Positions 8,005 through 16,731 of a stretch of 64,000 nucleotides of DNA are shown here, in pieces. Positions within the stretch are counted from its first letter, which is position 1. Every line of letters starts with the position of its first letter. Location: assembly GCF_027627575.1 (NCBI RefSeq), contig NZ_CP114065.1, positions 806,001-870,000 of the forward strand, given 5' to 3'. The notes beneath the pieces are model-generated. The model saw only the letters and a program-made list of their open reading frames with translations, ran no database searches and was not told where the DNA came from. The stretch comes from Kribbella sp. CA-293567 (GTDB lineage: Bacteria; Actinomycetota; Actinomycetes; Propionibacteriales; Kribbellaceae). The position numbers and the translations under genes were made by a program.

Positions 8005-9447
8005 TCACGAGTAGGTCTCGATTCGGTCGAGACTGATCACCGAGCTACTGGCGGACGGGTTCTTCTCGCCGGTCACCCGGATCCTCAGGGTGTGCTGGCC
8101 GGCCGGGAGCGTCGGGCTGACATAGACGGGTTGTTCGCCGACCCGGATCGAGCTGTAGTAGTCGACGCGTTGCTCCGGACCGCCGTCGATCGAGATCCCG
8201 GCGATGCCGTTGCCGACGTCCAGCACGCTGAGCAACGCGATCTTGGTTCCGGTGAAGCGGATCGTGGCCGAGGCGCCCGCCTGGTTGCTCCAGTGGTCGT
8301 TGCCCCAGAAACACTGGTTCCCGCAGCCGGAGCCGGACGACCAGCTACCGGCGTACTGGACCTGGTTCTGGCCGGCGCCGACGTCGGTGTCGTTGATCAC
8401 CGAGGTGACCGCGCCCGGGTCGCCCGACGGCAGGTTCTGTGTGGCGCCAGCTGCGAGCGGGCTGCCGAGGTTCGGGGTGCCGTCCGCATTCCAGCCGATC
8501 TTCTGGACCCGCGAGGTACGGAACGCGTAGGTGTAGGTGCTGGTGTTCTTGCCGTGGTAGGCGATCCAGTCCTCGGTGCCGTCGGGTGACCGGAAGAACG
8601 AGTGGTGTCCCGGTCCCCAGACGCCGGTGGCGTTGTTGCGGGCGAAGATCGGGCCGGGGTGCTGGACCCAGTTCGCGGCGACCATCGGGTCGGCGCCGTT
8701 CGCGATGCTCTTCATCCACAGCTGGTAGTCCGGCTTGCCGGTGTCACAACTGGAGTAGGTGAGGAAGGTCCGCCCGTTGCGGTACAACGGCGTCGGGCCT
8801 TCCCGTACTTCGCTGCAACCCCCGGCGGCCGGGATCGCCACCCTCGCGCCGGTAGCGGTCCACGGATTGCTCATTCGGCTGATGTAGAGCTGCGCCGGCC
8901 CACCCTGGCCGCGACCGGGTCCGGTCCAGACGAAGTACTGCTGGCCGTTGTGGGTGATCGGTTCGCCGTCGATCGCGTACTCGCCGAAGTCCGCGATCTT
9001 CGCCTTGAAGCTGTACGGACCGGTCGGGTCGTCGCCGGCCGACTCGAGCACGTACATCCGGTGGTTCGCGTCCACGCCGTCGGAGGCGGTGTAGTAGATG
9101 TACCAGCGGTTGCCGACGTGCCGGAAGGCCGGTGCCCACAGCTGGGTGTTGCGACTCGGGTCGGGGTCGCGCCAGACGACCTTCTCGGGCGCGACCAGGA
9201 GGTTCGCCAGGCTGGGCGACGACCAGATGCCGATGTGATCACCGGTCGTGGTCGCCACGTGGTACCGGCCGCCGTAGTGGAACAGCGACGGATCGGCACC
9301 CGGATTGACGGGGTTGCGGAAGGTTCGCGCGAGGACCGCGTTGTCCACGGTGTTCTCCAGTACCGGCGCGGAGGTGGCCGGCAGTCCAGTCAGCAGTACG
9401 GCGGCGGCGAGGGCGGCCGTGAGCACAGCGGGGCGGATGAGACTCAT
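8005..9447 (-). CDS. Secreted glycoside hydrolase family 43 (arabinosidase/xylosidase-type) with C-terminal sugar-binding-like domain
   Basis: 480 aa. A Sec signal (VLTAALAAAVLLTGLPATSAP) is followed by a five-bladed beta-propeller of GH43 type: NPVNPGADPSLFHYGGRYHV carries the catalytic-base aspartate, AIDGEPITH a pKa-modulating Asp, and CSEVREGPTPLYRNG the acid glutamate. A C-terminal ~130-residue beta-rich region (WSSGSGCGNQCFWGNDHWSN to the end) looks like a carbohydrate-binding or lectin-like module. GH43 enzymes release L-arabinose or D-xylose from plant polysaccharides. That would feed the pentose-acid route at 10.8-23.8 kb (inference). Confidence 0.9.
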   Translation of the reverse strand: MSLIRPAVLTAALAAAVLLTGLPATSAPVLENTVDNAVLARTFRNPVNPGADPSLFHYGGRYHVATTTGDHIGIWSSPSLANLLVAPEKVVWRDPDPSRNTQLWAPAFRHVGNRWYIYYTASDGVDANHRMYVLESAGDDPTGPYSFKAKIADFGEYAIDGEPITHNGQQYFVWTGPGRGQGGPAQLYISRMSNPWTATGARVAIPAAGGCSEVREGPTPLYRNGRTFLTYSSCDTGKPDYQLWMKSIANGADPMVAANWVQHPGPIFARNNATGVWGPGHHSFFRSPDGTEDWIAYHGKNTSTYTYAFRTSRVQKIGWNADGTPNLGSPLAAGATQNLPSGDPGAVTSVINDTDVGAGQNQVQYAGSWSSGSGCGNQCFWGNDHWSNQAGASATIRFTGTKIALLSVLDVGNGIAGISIDGGPEQRVDYYSSIRVGEQPVYVSPTLPAGQHTLRIRVTGEKNPSASSSVISLDRIETYS

Positions 9448-9458
9448 AGATCGTTTTA

Positions 9459-9466
9459 CAACGTTG
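9459..9466. promoter_or_regulatory. Candidate LacI-type operator half-sites upstream of the GH43 gene
   Basis: CAACGTTG is a perfect palindrome centred about 15 bp upstream of the GH43 start, in the context TTTTACAACGTTGGAACC. LacI-family regulators of sugar genes in actinobacteria use central CG palindromes of this kind. No LacI gene is adjacent, so the regulator would act from elsewhere. Confidence 0.3.
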
Positions 9467-9526
9467 GAACCCAGTTCGTAAACCGTTCACACCACGATCG
9501 AATGTTCTGGGGTCCCCACTCCCTGG

Positions 9527-10207
9527 CTAGCCCGCTTGCTGCAGCGGCGCCGGCCGGGCCGGGTGAAATCTGTTGCTTAAAGCAACCAATGTCTCGGTCA
9601 GCAGCGCCACCCGCGGCGCGACCAGTTCGTGCTCGAGCAGCTGGGTCTCACCGGTCAGCTCGTACTCGCGGGCGCTGTCGGCCACCAGGTTGAGCAGCTC
9701 GGTGTTGCTGCGCAAGGTCAAGCGCTGCAGAGCGATCCGGTGCGCGGCGACACCGCAGAGCCGGCCGGGTCGCCGTTCGCCGACGACCAGTTCGGTCCAT
9801 GCGGCCGTGAGCTGGACGGACAATCCGGTCAGCCAGGGCTGAACAGCGGCGCCCACCCGGGACCGATAGGCCTCGAGCCACGGTGAGCACTGCCCGTGGC
9901 TGGGATCGACGGTGAAGGTGGCCGGCGTCGTACCGTCGGCGACGACCGCGCGCACCAGCGCCACGTTGTCCCGGATGGTCGCGAACCGCGGTGACTCACC
10001 GAAGAGATCCAGCTCGTACTCGACCAGGATGCCGGTCCGCCGCAGGGTCTGTACCGCGACCAGCAGCTCGCGCAGCCGCGCGTTGTCGCCGGCGATCCCG
10101 GTCAGGTCCAGCCGGACGAGGTAAAGCCCGCGCTTGCTCAATCCCTGGAGGTCCCGGGCCGCGACTTCCCGCGGCGAACAGGACAGGCTCCACAGATCAG
10201 ACTCCAT
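9527..10207 (-). CDS. Conserved-looking protein of unknown function
   Basis: 226 aa starting MESDLWSLSCSPREVAARDL. The first ~110 residues alternate predicted strands and helices (RGLYLVRLDLTGIAG, LVAVQTLRRTGILVEYELDL, RATFVDPSHG-like turn), the second half is mostly helical (QRLTLRSNTELLNLVADSAREY, LLTETLVALSNRFH). No signal peptide, no CxxxCxxC iron-sulfur motif and no family I recognise. It stands alone between the GH43 gene and a forward small gene. Codon use is typical of neighbours, so it is likely a real gene. Confidence 0.6.
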   Translation of the reverse strand: MESDLWSLSCSPREVAARDLQGLSKRGLYLVRLDLTGIAGDNARLRELLVAVQTLRRTGILVEYELDLFGESPRFATIRDNVALVRAVVADGTTPATFTVDPSHGQCSPWLEAYRSRVGAAVQPWLTGLSVQLTAAWTELVVGERRPGRLCGVAAHRIALQRLTLRSNTELLNLVADSAREYELTGETQLLEHELVAPRVALLTETLVALSNRFHPARPAPLQQAG

Positions 10208-10453
10208 GGTCCCCCCACGATGCCGATCGACTGAGTTCAAGGTCCGCCAGTGGGCCGGGGATGTCAAGGGCGAGGGGTGCCGCGAACCCCTTGCAGGACA
10301 GGGAATTCGTGGCTCTGCGTGAGCGGTTGCTCACTACCTGCAGGAGTAGCCAGCTGGGGTGTTCGGCAAATAATCTTTACCAAGATTTAGGCGTGACGTT
10401 CGATAGAGCCGGTCGTTGAGCTGTCAGACAGTTTCCCTGGGGAAGGCCCGCTT

Positions 10454-10687
10454 GTGCACCGATTCAACCCACCACCCAGCTGGCCCGAGCCGCCGACCGC
10501 CTCCTGGCGTCCGCCGCTCGGCTGGGAGCCCGACCCCGAGTGGCCGGACGCGCCGGCCGGCTGGGGTTTCTGGATCAACCGGCACGGCCGCAAGGCCAGT
10601 GGCCCGATCGGCGCGTACGGCGCTGTTGACGGTGGCCGCCTCGATCTCGCGACTGCCGATCGCGCGCTGCTGTTGATGCACAACTGA
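10454..10687 (+). CDS. Small Trp/Pro-rich protein
   Basis: 77 aa, GTG start with GGGAAGG about 10 nt upstream. The N-terminal half is a run of Trp-Pro motifs (FNPPPSWPEPPTASWRPPLG, then GWEPDPEWPDAPAGWGFW), a pattern common in short actinobacterial surface or membrane-proximal modules; the rest is KASGPIGAYGAVDGGRLDLA. There is no membrane segment. Function unknown. Confidence 0.6.
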   Translation: MHRFNPPPSWPEPPTASWRPPLGWEPDPEWPDAPAGWGFWINRHGRKASGPIGAYGAVDGGRLDLATADRALLLMHN

Positions 10688-10803
10688 CCTGCGGCCCGGT
10701 CGGCCTGTCGCTCGGCCGAGCCTGTGCGCGATCCGATCGGCCCGGCGTTCCAGTGTCCGGAATTGTTCTTACATGTTCGATGAATGTGTGATTGCCTTGG
10801 TTC

Positions 10804-12000
10804 ATGAGCATCAGCATCGGCGTGGTCGGAGCCGGCCAGTTCGCCCCCTCGTTCCTGCGCTTGTGGTCGGCGCATCCTGACGTCGACGACGTCCGCCTGA
10901 CCGATGTCCTGCCGGACCGCGCCAGAGAACTGGCCGGGAAGCAGAACGTCTCGGTCACCTACCAGTCCTTCGAGGAGATGCTCGCCTCGGACGTCGACGC
11001 GGTGGCGATCTTCACCCAGCGCTGGCTGCACGGCGAGATGGCGATCCAGGCGCTCGAGGCCGGCAAGCACGTCTACTCGACCGTCCCGATGGCCATCGAG
11101 GCCGACCAGATCGCGCGCATCGTCGAGTTGGTCGAGGAGACCGGCCTCACCTACATGATGGGCGAGACGAGCTTCTACTACCCGTCGTCGGTCTACTGCC
11201 GTCAGCGTCTCTCCGCCGGTGACTTCGGCCGGGTCTTCTACACCGAGGGCGACTACGTCCACGACATGGATCTGGGCTTCTACTCGGCGTACCAGTACAG
11301 CGGTGGTGAGGACTGGAAGAAGACAGCCTCCTTCCCGCCCATGCTCTACCCGACCCACGCGGTCGGCAACGTGCTGTCGGTGACCGGCCAGCACGCCACC
11401 CACGTCTCCTGTATCGGAGTGCGGGACGACCGCGGCGACGGCGTCTTCGACAAGGAGATCAGCCAGTTCGACAACGACTTCAGCAACGCGACCGCGCTGT
11501 TCAAGCTGGCCGACGGCGGCATCATGCGTACCAACGAGATGCGCCGCGTCGGCTACCCGTCGCACCTGCGGGAGTCGCGGCTGCGCGTCTTCGGCACCGA
11601 GGCGAGCTTCGAGCAGTTGGCGACCACCACGCTCTGGCAGACCAAGGAAGGCGTGGAGGACATCACCACTCTGATGGAGACCGAGCCGAGCGGCTCCCTC
11701 GACGACGCCGATCTGGCCAACGTCGACCCGGCGCTGCGCGACGCCTTCCGGTCCGGCCTCTCACCGGTGCACGACCGCGACCGGCTGCCGGCCGAGTTCG
11801 CCGGTCTCCACAACGGCCACGAGGGCTCCCACCACTTCCTCGCCGACGACTTCGTCCGCGCCGTCGCCGACAAGACCCTCCCGCCGATCAACGCCTGGGT
11901 CGCCGCCCGCTACACCCTCCCCGGCATCTACGCCCACCAGTCCGCCCTCCAAGGCGGCACCCAACTGGAAATCCCCGACCACGGCGACGCCCCCGCCTAA
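10804..12000 (+). CDS. Gfo/Idh/MocA-family NAD(P)-dependent oxidoreductase
   Basis: 398 aa from MSISIGVVGAGQFAPSFLRL, a Rossmann GxGxxG start; the upstream TTG at 10792 is discarded because it lacks an RBS. Family motifs: VDAVAIFTQRWLHGEMAIQA, then EAGKHVYSTVPMAIE, equivalent to the EKP motif but with P-M in place of K-P. The C-terminal substrate domain includes YPTHAVGNVLSVTGQHATHV. Such enzymes oxidise sugars or their derivatives. Placed next to a sugar-acid operon, it could make the lactone or acid that enters the pathway (inference). Confidence 0.85.
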   Translation: MSISIGVVGAGQFAPSFLRLWSAHPDVDDVRLTDVLPDRARELAGKQNVSVTYQSFEEMLASDVDAVAIFTQRWLHGEMAIQALEAGKHVYSTVPMAIEADQIARIVELVEETGLTYMMGETSFYYPSSVYCRQRLSAGDFGRVFYTEGDYVHDMDLGFYSAYQYSGGEDWKKTASFPPMLYPTHAVGNVLSVTGQHATHVSCIGVRDDRGDGVFDKEISQFDNDFSNATALFKLADGGIMRTNEMRRVGYPSHLRESRLRVFGTEASFEQLATTTLWQTKEGVEDITTLMETEPSGSLDDADLANVDPALRDAFRSGLSPVHDRDRLPAEFAGLHNGHEGSHHFLADDFVRAVADKTLPPINAWVAARYTLPGIYAHQSALQGGTQLEIPDHGDAPA

Positions 12001-12031
12001 CCGCAGCCAGAGTTACCTTCGCGACTGAACA

Positions 12032-12059
12032 GTTACCCCCGGCTCGTACCGGGGGTAAC
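12032..12059. terminator. Bidirectional hairpin between convergent genes
   Basis: GTTACCCCCGG and CCGGGGGTAAC pair over 11 bp around a 6-nt loop, between the stop of the oxidoreductase (12000) and the stop of the FadR-type regulator (12065). It has no clear T-run but is in the right place to end both transcripts. Confidence 0.7.
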
Positions 12060-12064
12060 CATCC

Positions 12065-12766
12065 TTAGCTGGGGGGAACTTGCGCGGGTTCGTAGATCTT
12101 GCGCAGGCGGAGGGACATTGAGTTGTCGAGGTGTGTGGTCATCGCAGCTTCGGCTGCAGCGGGGATGCCGGAAGTGATCGCGTCGACGATCTGGCGGTGC
12201 TCCACCAAGACCTCCGGGCCGGTGTCGCGGTCGTAGTGGAGGCGGAAGATGTGCAGGTGGCAGTGGGTCCGCTGGAAGGCGAGCCGGACCTGCTCGCTGC
12301 CGGAGAGTGCGGCGATCAGCGAGTGGAAGCGGTTGTCGTGGGCCGTCAGTGACTTGTAGCCGGCGTAGTCGACGGAGGTCGGCTCCACGGCCGTCGCCAG
12401 CTCGGCACGGAGGCGGTCGCGGCCGGCGTCGTCGACCAGTTCGGCTGCCCGCCGCGCCGCCCAGGGCTCCAGCAGCAGGCGGAAGCGGTACAGATCGTCG
12501 AACTCGGTCAAGGTGAGCAGCGGCGTCGCGCGGTACCCCTTGAGCGGCTCCTTGTCGGCCAGCCCCTCCGACTCGAGTCTCGCCAGCGCCTCCCGGACAG
12601 GCGTGGACGACACCTGGAAGTCCCGGGCCAGGCCGTCGATCGAGATTCGCGCGCCAGGCCGGATCGCGTGGTCCATCAGCATCGTCTTGATCGCCTCGTA
12701 CACGTCGTCGGCGAGCATCTGCCGGCGCAGCAGGCGGCGATCCTGTGGCTCCACGGTCGGATTCAT
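12065..12766 (-). CDS. GntR-family (FadR/FCD subfamily) transcriptional regulator
   Basis: 233 aa. An N-terminal winged helix (ADDVYEAIKTMLMDHAIRPG, then STPVREALARLESEGL) is followed by an all-helical FCD ligand domain with metal-binding residues in FRLLLEPWAARRA, DNRFH, and EHRQIVDAI. Such regulators typically bind organic or sugar acids. It is divergent from the UxaA-led operon, with palindromes in the shared gap, so it most likely represses that operon until a pathway acid binds (inference). Start 12766; ATG at 12775 is also possible. Confidence 0.9.
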   Translation of the reverse strand: MNPTVEPQDRRLLRRQMLADDVYEAIKTMLMDHAIRPGARISIDGLARDFQVSSTPVREALARLESEGLADKEPLKGYRATPLLTLTEFDDLYRFRLLLEPWAARRAAELVDDAGRDRLRAELATAVEPTSVDYAGYKSLTAHDNRFHSLIAALSGSEQVRLAFQRTHCHLHIFRLHYDRDTGPEVLVEHRQIVDAITSGIPAAAEAAMTTHLDNSMSLRLRKIYEPAQVPPS

Positions 12767-12840
12767 CGGGCCCATTCTCCAGGGACTGGTCGTGCCCTTG
12801 ACCCAGCCCGCGCAGTTCGGCAGGGTGGCACTGGTAATCA

Positions 12841-12864
12841 TGCATCATGCACGATTCATCGTGC
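12841..12864. promoter_or_regulatory. Overlapping palindromes, probable operator of the FadR-type regulator
   Basis: A perfect 16-bp inverted repeat GCACGATTCATCGTGC (12849-12864) overlaps the 11-bp palindrome TGCATCATGCA (12841-12851). Both lie between the divergent regulator and the UxaA gene, 36 bp before the latter's start. The size and location fit a GntR-family site. Confidence 0.6.
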
Positions 12865-12899
12865 CCAAGCCAGCAGTCGGTCACCCGGAGGCGGAAACG

Positions 12900-15803
12900 A
12901 TGCTCAGGTTCGACGAGATCGGCGTACTGCCCGAGCCGGGGGACAACGTCGCCATCTCGTCCCGCCGGCTCGAGGCCGGCACGGTCCTCGACTTCGCCGG
13001 TACGCCGGTGACGTTGCCGCACACCGTGCTCGAAGGTCACCGGTTCGTCGCCCGCCCGGTCGCGACCGGCGAGCCGCTGCTGTCGTGGAACACCCCGTTC
13101 GCTCGCGCGCTCCGTGATCTCGACGTCGGCGACTACGTCTGTACGCCGACCAGCCTCGCCGCCGTGGCTGCCCGCGGCGTGGCGGGCCTGCCCGCGGAGC
13201 CGAGCGCCGAGAACGAGCCGCTCGACCCGTACGAACTCGACGAGTCGGCCGTCAGGCTCGGGCAGCAGGTCACTTCCGTCGAGCAGCCCGGGACGTTCCT
13301 CGGATATCCCCGGGAGCAGGGACCGGCGGGGACCCGCAACCACGTCGTGCTGCTGGCGACGAGTTCGCGCAGCAGTGGCTTCGTGACCGAGTTGGCCAAG
13401 CGTTTCGCGGGGACGGACGGGATCGTCGTACCGGTGGCCCACACCGAAGGCGGCGAGGACGGTACGCCGAACAACCTGCCCTTCCTGCTGGCCACGTTGG
13501 CCGGGTTCGCGCTGAACCCCAATGTCGGCGCGGTGCTGATCGTCGACACCGAGGGCGATCTCGTTTCCGGCCGGGCGATCCAGGAGTTCATGACCGAGCA
13601 CGGGTATCCGCCGATCCGGGTGCCGCACGCCTACTTCACCCGCAGAGCCGGTTTCGAGTCGGATCTGGTGGCGGCCGGCCGGTTGATCGAGCCGTGGCTG
13701 CCGGTCGTCGCGGCGCAGGAGCGGCAGGAGGTTCCGCTCGCGGATCTCTGGATCGGCCTGCAGTGCGGGGGATCCGACGCGTTCTCAGGCGTCAGCGCGA
13801 ATCCGCTGTCGGGGGCGGTGGCGCGCGAGGTGATCCGGCACGGCGGAATCGCCGTACTGGCTGAGACCGACGAGCTGATCGGTGCCGAGGGCTACGTTCT
13901 CGAGAACGTGCGGGATCTGCCGACGGCCCGGCGGTTCCTGCGGACGATCCAGTCCTTCAAGGATCGCGTCGGCTGGCACGGGCATACCGCCGAGGGCAAT
14001 CCGTCCGGCGGCAACGTGTACCGCGGGCTCTACAACATTGTGCTCAAGTCGGTCGGGGCCGCGCGCAAGCTGGATCGCGACGTCCGGCTGGACCACGTGA
14101 TCGACTACGCCGAGCGGATGCCCGGCCACGGGTTCGTTTTCATGGACAGTCCCGGCAATGACCTGGAGTCGGTGGCCGGTCAGGTCGCCAGCGGCTGCAA
14201 CCTGATCTTCTTCACCACCGGCAACGGCTCGATCACCAACTTCCCGTTCGTCCCGACGATCAAGTTCGTCACGACGTCGGCCCGCTACGCACTGCTGCAC
14301 GCCGAGATGGACGTCGACGCCGGCCGCTACCTGACCGGCACCCCGATGGACGACCTCACCGCCGAAACCTTCGCGCTGACCGTCGAGATCGCCTCCGGTA
14401 GGCCGAGCGCGGGCGAACGCGCCGGCCACAGCCAGGTCTCCATCTGGCGCAACTGGCGCCAGAACGGCCCCCGCGAAGGCATCTCGATCACCACCGACGG
14501 CCGCACCACCCGCAACATTCTCGACCTCCCCGCCGAAGACCGGGACGCACCTCTTGCCGGTACCCCGCTGCAGCTCGCCGGCTCCGCCGGCTCGCAGGAA
14601 GGTGGGGCGGAAAGCTTCGCCGCCCCAGAAGCGCCAGCCTCCGGCGGTGAAGCGACGACCTCTTCCGCCGCGCCCAAAGCGCCGGCCTCCTCCGCCGCGC
14701 CCGCCCGTGAAGCGCCAGCCGCGGCCTCCGAACGGCCGGCCACCGTCGCCGCCGCGCCCGCTCTCAGCGCCGCTGGCCCGGCAGGCGCCACCGGTTTGCG
14801 GCTGTTGCGGGTGGACGACCGGGTTGTCCCCGAGGCTGTCGGCCTCATTCTTCCGACCAGCTTGTGTTCGGGGCAGATCGCTTTGCGGCTTGCCGCGCAG
14901 GGGGAGCTCGAGCGGTGGGCGGGAGATTCCGTCACCAGGATGGTGGCGTTGCCGCACACCGAAGGCTGCGGATCCAGCGGGGGAGCGTCCGAGGAGACGT
15001 TCGCGCGGACCATGCTCGGATATCTGCTGCACCCCAACACGCGCCTGGCGCTGCTGCTCGAGCACGGGTGCGAGAAGACGCACAACGACTACTTCCGGTC
15101 CCGGCTGGTCGAGGCCGGCGCCGATCCGTCGCGGTTCGGCTGGGCGAGCATCCAGGCCGACGGTGGTCTCGACGCCGTCACCGGCCGGGTGCGTGACTGG
15201 TTCGGCAGCTTCGACCTGCCTGCACCGCAAGAGGTCCGGAGCACTTTGGGCGAGCTCACCATCGCCCTCGAAGCACGCGGTCGGTTGACCACCCCGACCG
15301 CCGAGGCGCTGGCGATCACCGGCCGCGAGATCGTCGCGGCGGGCGGCTCGGTCGTGCTCTCCTCCCGCGGCGCCCTGCTGGCCAGCGAAGCCTTCCGGTA
15401 CGCCGCCTTCGGCTCTCCCGCCGAGGTTGGCCCCACGATCGCCCACGGTCAGCGGTTCACCGCGAACGGCTGGCACGTCATGCGCATGCCCGGTACCGAC
15501 TGGATGGAGACCGTCACCGGCTTCGGCGCGGGCGGGGTGCAGCAGGTCGTCGCGCATGTTGCCGGTGGCACCTTGTCGGCCCAGCGATTCGTTCCGGTCG
15601 TGGAGTTCAGCAACGACCCCGAGACAGTCGCGCAGTACGGCGACGACCTGGATGCCGTTGCCTCAGGCAACGCATTGGAACAGGCATCGGTCGCGCTGCA
15701 GGCGATCGCGGCAGTGGCCGGCCGGCAACTGGTACCGAAGGCGGTTGCGTCCGGCAACGTCGGCTTCCAGATCACCCGCGGTCTCCTCGGCACCTCCATG
15801 TGA
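12900..15803 (+). CDS. UxaA-family sugar-acid dehydratase with duplicated N-terminal catalytic segment
   Basis: 967 aa from MLRFDEIGVL, about twice the ~495 aa of E. coli UxaA. Order: SAF domain (residues ~1-90), UxaA body (GYPREQGPAGTRNHVVLLAT, LQCGGSDAFSG, SPGNDLESVAGQVASG, TTGNGSITNFPFVPTIK), an Ala-rich linker near 560-635, then a second copy of the first UxaA segment (LCSGQIA, PHTEGCGSSGG, LEHGCEKTHNDYF). In the body the three family cysteines are replaced (ATSSRSS, HTEGGED, VDTEGD); the added copy keeps all three. It is the first gene of the operon. UxaA homologues dehydrate altronate or galactarate; the substrate here is unknown. Confidence 0.88.
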   Translation: MLRFDEIGVLPEPGDNVAISSRRLEAGTVLDFAGTPVTLPHTVLEGHRFVARPVATGEPLLSWNTPFARALRDLDVGDYVCTPTSLAAVAARGVAGLPAEPSAENEPLDPYELDESAVRLGQQVTSVEQPGTFLGYPREQGPAGTRNHVVLLATSSRSSGFVTELAKRFAGTDGIVVPVAHTEGGEDGTPNNLPFLLATLAGFALNPNVGAVLIVDTEGDLVSGRAIQEFMTEHGYPPIRVPHAYFTRRAGFESDLVAAGRLIEPWLPVVAAQERQEVPLADLWIGLQCGGSDAFSGVSANPLSGAVAREVIRHGGIAVLAETDELIGAEGYVLENVRDLPTARRFLRTIQSFKDRVGWHGHTAEGNPSGGNVYRGLYNIVLKSVGAARKLDRDVRLDHVIDYAERMPGHGFVFMDSPGNDLESVAGQVASGCNLIFFTTGNGSITNFPFVPTIKFVTTSARYALLHAEMDVDAGRYLTGTPMDDLTAETFALTVEIASGRPSAGERAGHSQVSIWRNWRQNGPREGISITTDGRTTRNILDLPAEDRDAPLAGTPLQLAGSAGSQEGGAESFAAPEAPASGGEATTSSAAPKAPASSAAPAREAPAAASERPATVAAAPALSAAGPAGATGLRLLRVDDRVVPEAVGLILPTSLCSGQIALRLAAQGELERWAGDSVTRMVALPHTEGCGSSGGASEETFARTMLGYLLHPNTRLALLLEHGCEKTHNDYFRSRLVEAGADPSRFGWASIQADGGLDAVTGRVRDWFGSFDLPAPQEVRSTLGELTIALEARGRLTTPTAEALAITGREIVAAGGSVVLSSRGALLASEAFRYAAFGSPAEVGPTIAHGQRFTANGWHVMRMPGTDWMETVTGFGAGGVQQVVAHVAGGTLSAQRFVPVVEFSNDPETVAQYGDDLDAVASGNALEQASVALQAIAAVAGRQLVPKAVASGNVGFQITRGLLGTSM

Positions 15804-15840
15804 CCTCCCGCTCTCCCGACAGCTCGAAAGGTGGACCCAG

Positions 15841-16731
15841 ATGCATTTGGTCCGGTACCTGCTCCCTGGACAACGCCCGCAGGCCGGCGTCCGAACCGGT
15901 GACGTGGTGGCGTCGATCGACGGGATCACCACGATGGCGGAGCTGTTGCGGCTGAGCGTTGCGGATCTCCGTGAGGCGACCAGCCGCCTCGGGGACGGCG
16001 TACCGGTGGCCGACGTGCAACTGCTCCCACCGCTCGACGGGCGCGGCGAGGTCTGGTGCGCGGGCGTCACCTACGAGCGCTCCCGCGGCGCGCGGATGGA
16101 GGAAAGCACCGAACAGTCCGTCTACGACCGCGTGTACTCCGCCCCGCGCCCCGAACTGTTCCCGAAGTCACCCGCCTGGCGGCTCGTCACCGATGGTGAA
16201 CAGATCGGTATCCGGGCCGACTCGGGTCACGACGTACCGGAACCCGAGCTCGCGATCGTCGCCAGCAGCCACGGCGAGATCGTCGGCTTCACCGTCTGCA
16301 ACGACGTCAGTTCCCGCTCGATCGAGGGCGAGAACCCGCTCTACATCCCGCAGGCCAAGGTCTTCGCCGGCGGCTGCGCGCTGGCCACCGGGATCCGCCC
16401 GGTCTGGGAGGTCGCCGACCCCAAGGCGCTGACCATCGACCTGGTGATCCGCCGCGACGGCGCCGACGTCTTCACCGGTACGACGTCCACCCAGCAGCTC
16501 GTCCGCGACCTGCAGGACCTGATCGACACCCTGGTCGGGCCCAACGACTTCCCCGACGGAGTGATCCTCGCCACCGGGACCGGGATCGTGCCCGAACTGG
16601 ACTTCGCGCTGCGCGCCGGTGACCAGGTGGCGATCTCGATCAGCGAGGTCGGCACGCTGACGAATACGGTGGCAGTCGGCCGGGAACCATTCGCCTTCCT
16701 GGCAGCGCAGACCCTGGAGGAGAACCGATGA
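15841..16731 (+). CDS. Fumarylacetoacetate hydrolase-family protein, probable 2-keto-3-deoxy sugar-acid dehydratase
   Basis: 296 aa. The FAH fold shows its metal site in PEPELAIV (Glu-x-Glu), the segment VCNDVSSRSIEGENPLYIPQ and the ATGTGIVPELDF loop. The N-terminus MHLVRYLLPGQRPQAGVRTG and YERSRGARMEES resemble 2-keto-3-deoxy-arabinonate/xylonate dehydratases, which form 2-oxoglutarate semialdehyde. That role fits the semialdehyde dehydrogenase immediately downstream, whose start overlaps its stop by 4 nt (ATGA). FAH members are functionally diverse, so the reaction is inferred from context. Confidence 0.82.
   Translation: MHLVRYLLPGQRPQAGVRTGDVVASIDGITTMAELLRLSVADLREATSRLGDGVPVADVQLLPPLDGRGEVWCAGVTYERSRGARMEESTEQSVYDRVYSAPRPELFPKSPAWRLVTDGEQIGIRADSGHDVPEPELAIVASSHGEIVGFTVCNDVSSRSIEGENPLYIPQAKVFAGGCALATGIRPVWEVADPKALTIDLVIRRDGADVFTGTTSTQQLVRDLQDLIDTLVGPNDFPDGVILATGTGIVPELDFALRAGDQVAISISEVGTLTNTVAVGREPFAFLAAQTLEENR

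Noticed and set aside
12033..13628. 531-codon reverse frame over the regulator and UxaA genes
   Set aside because: It overlaps two clearly conserved genes in other frames, and its composition is shadow-like.
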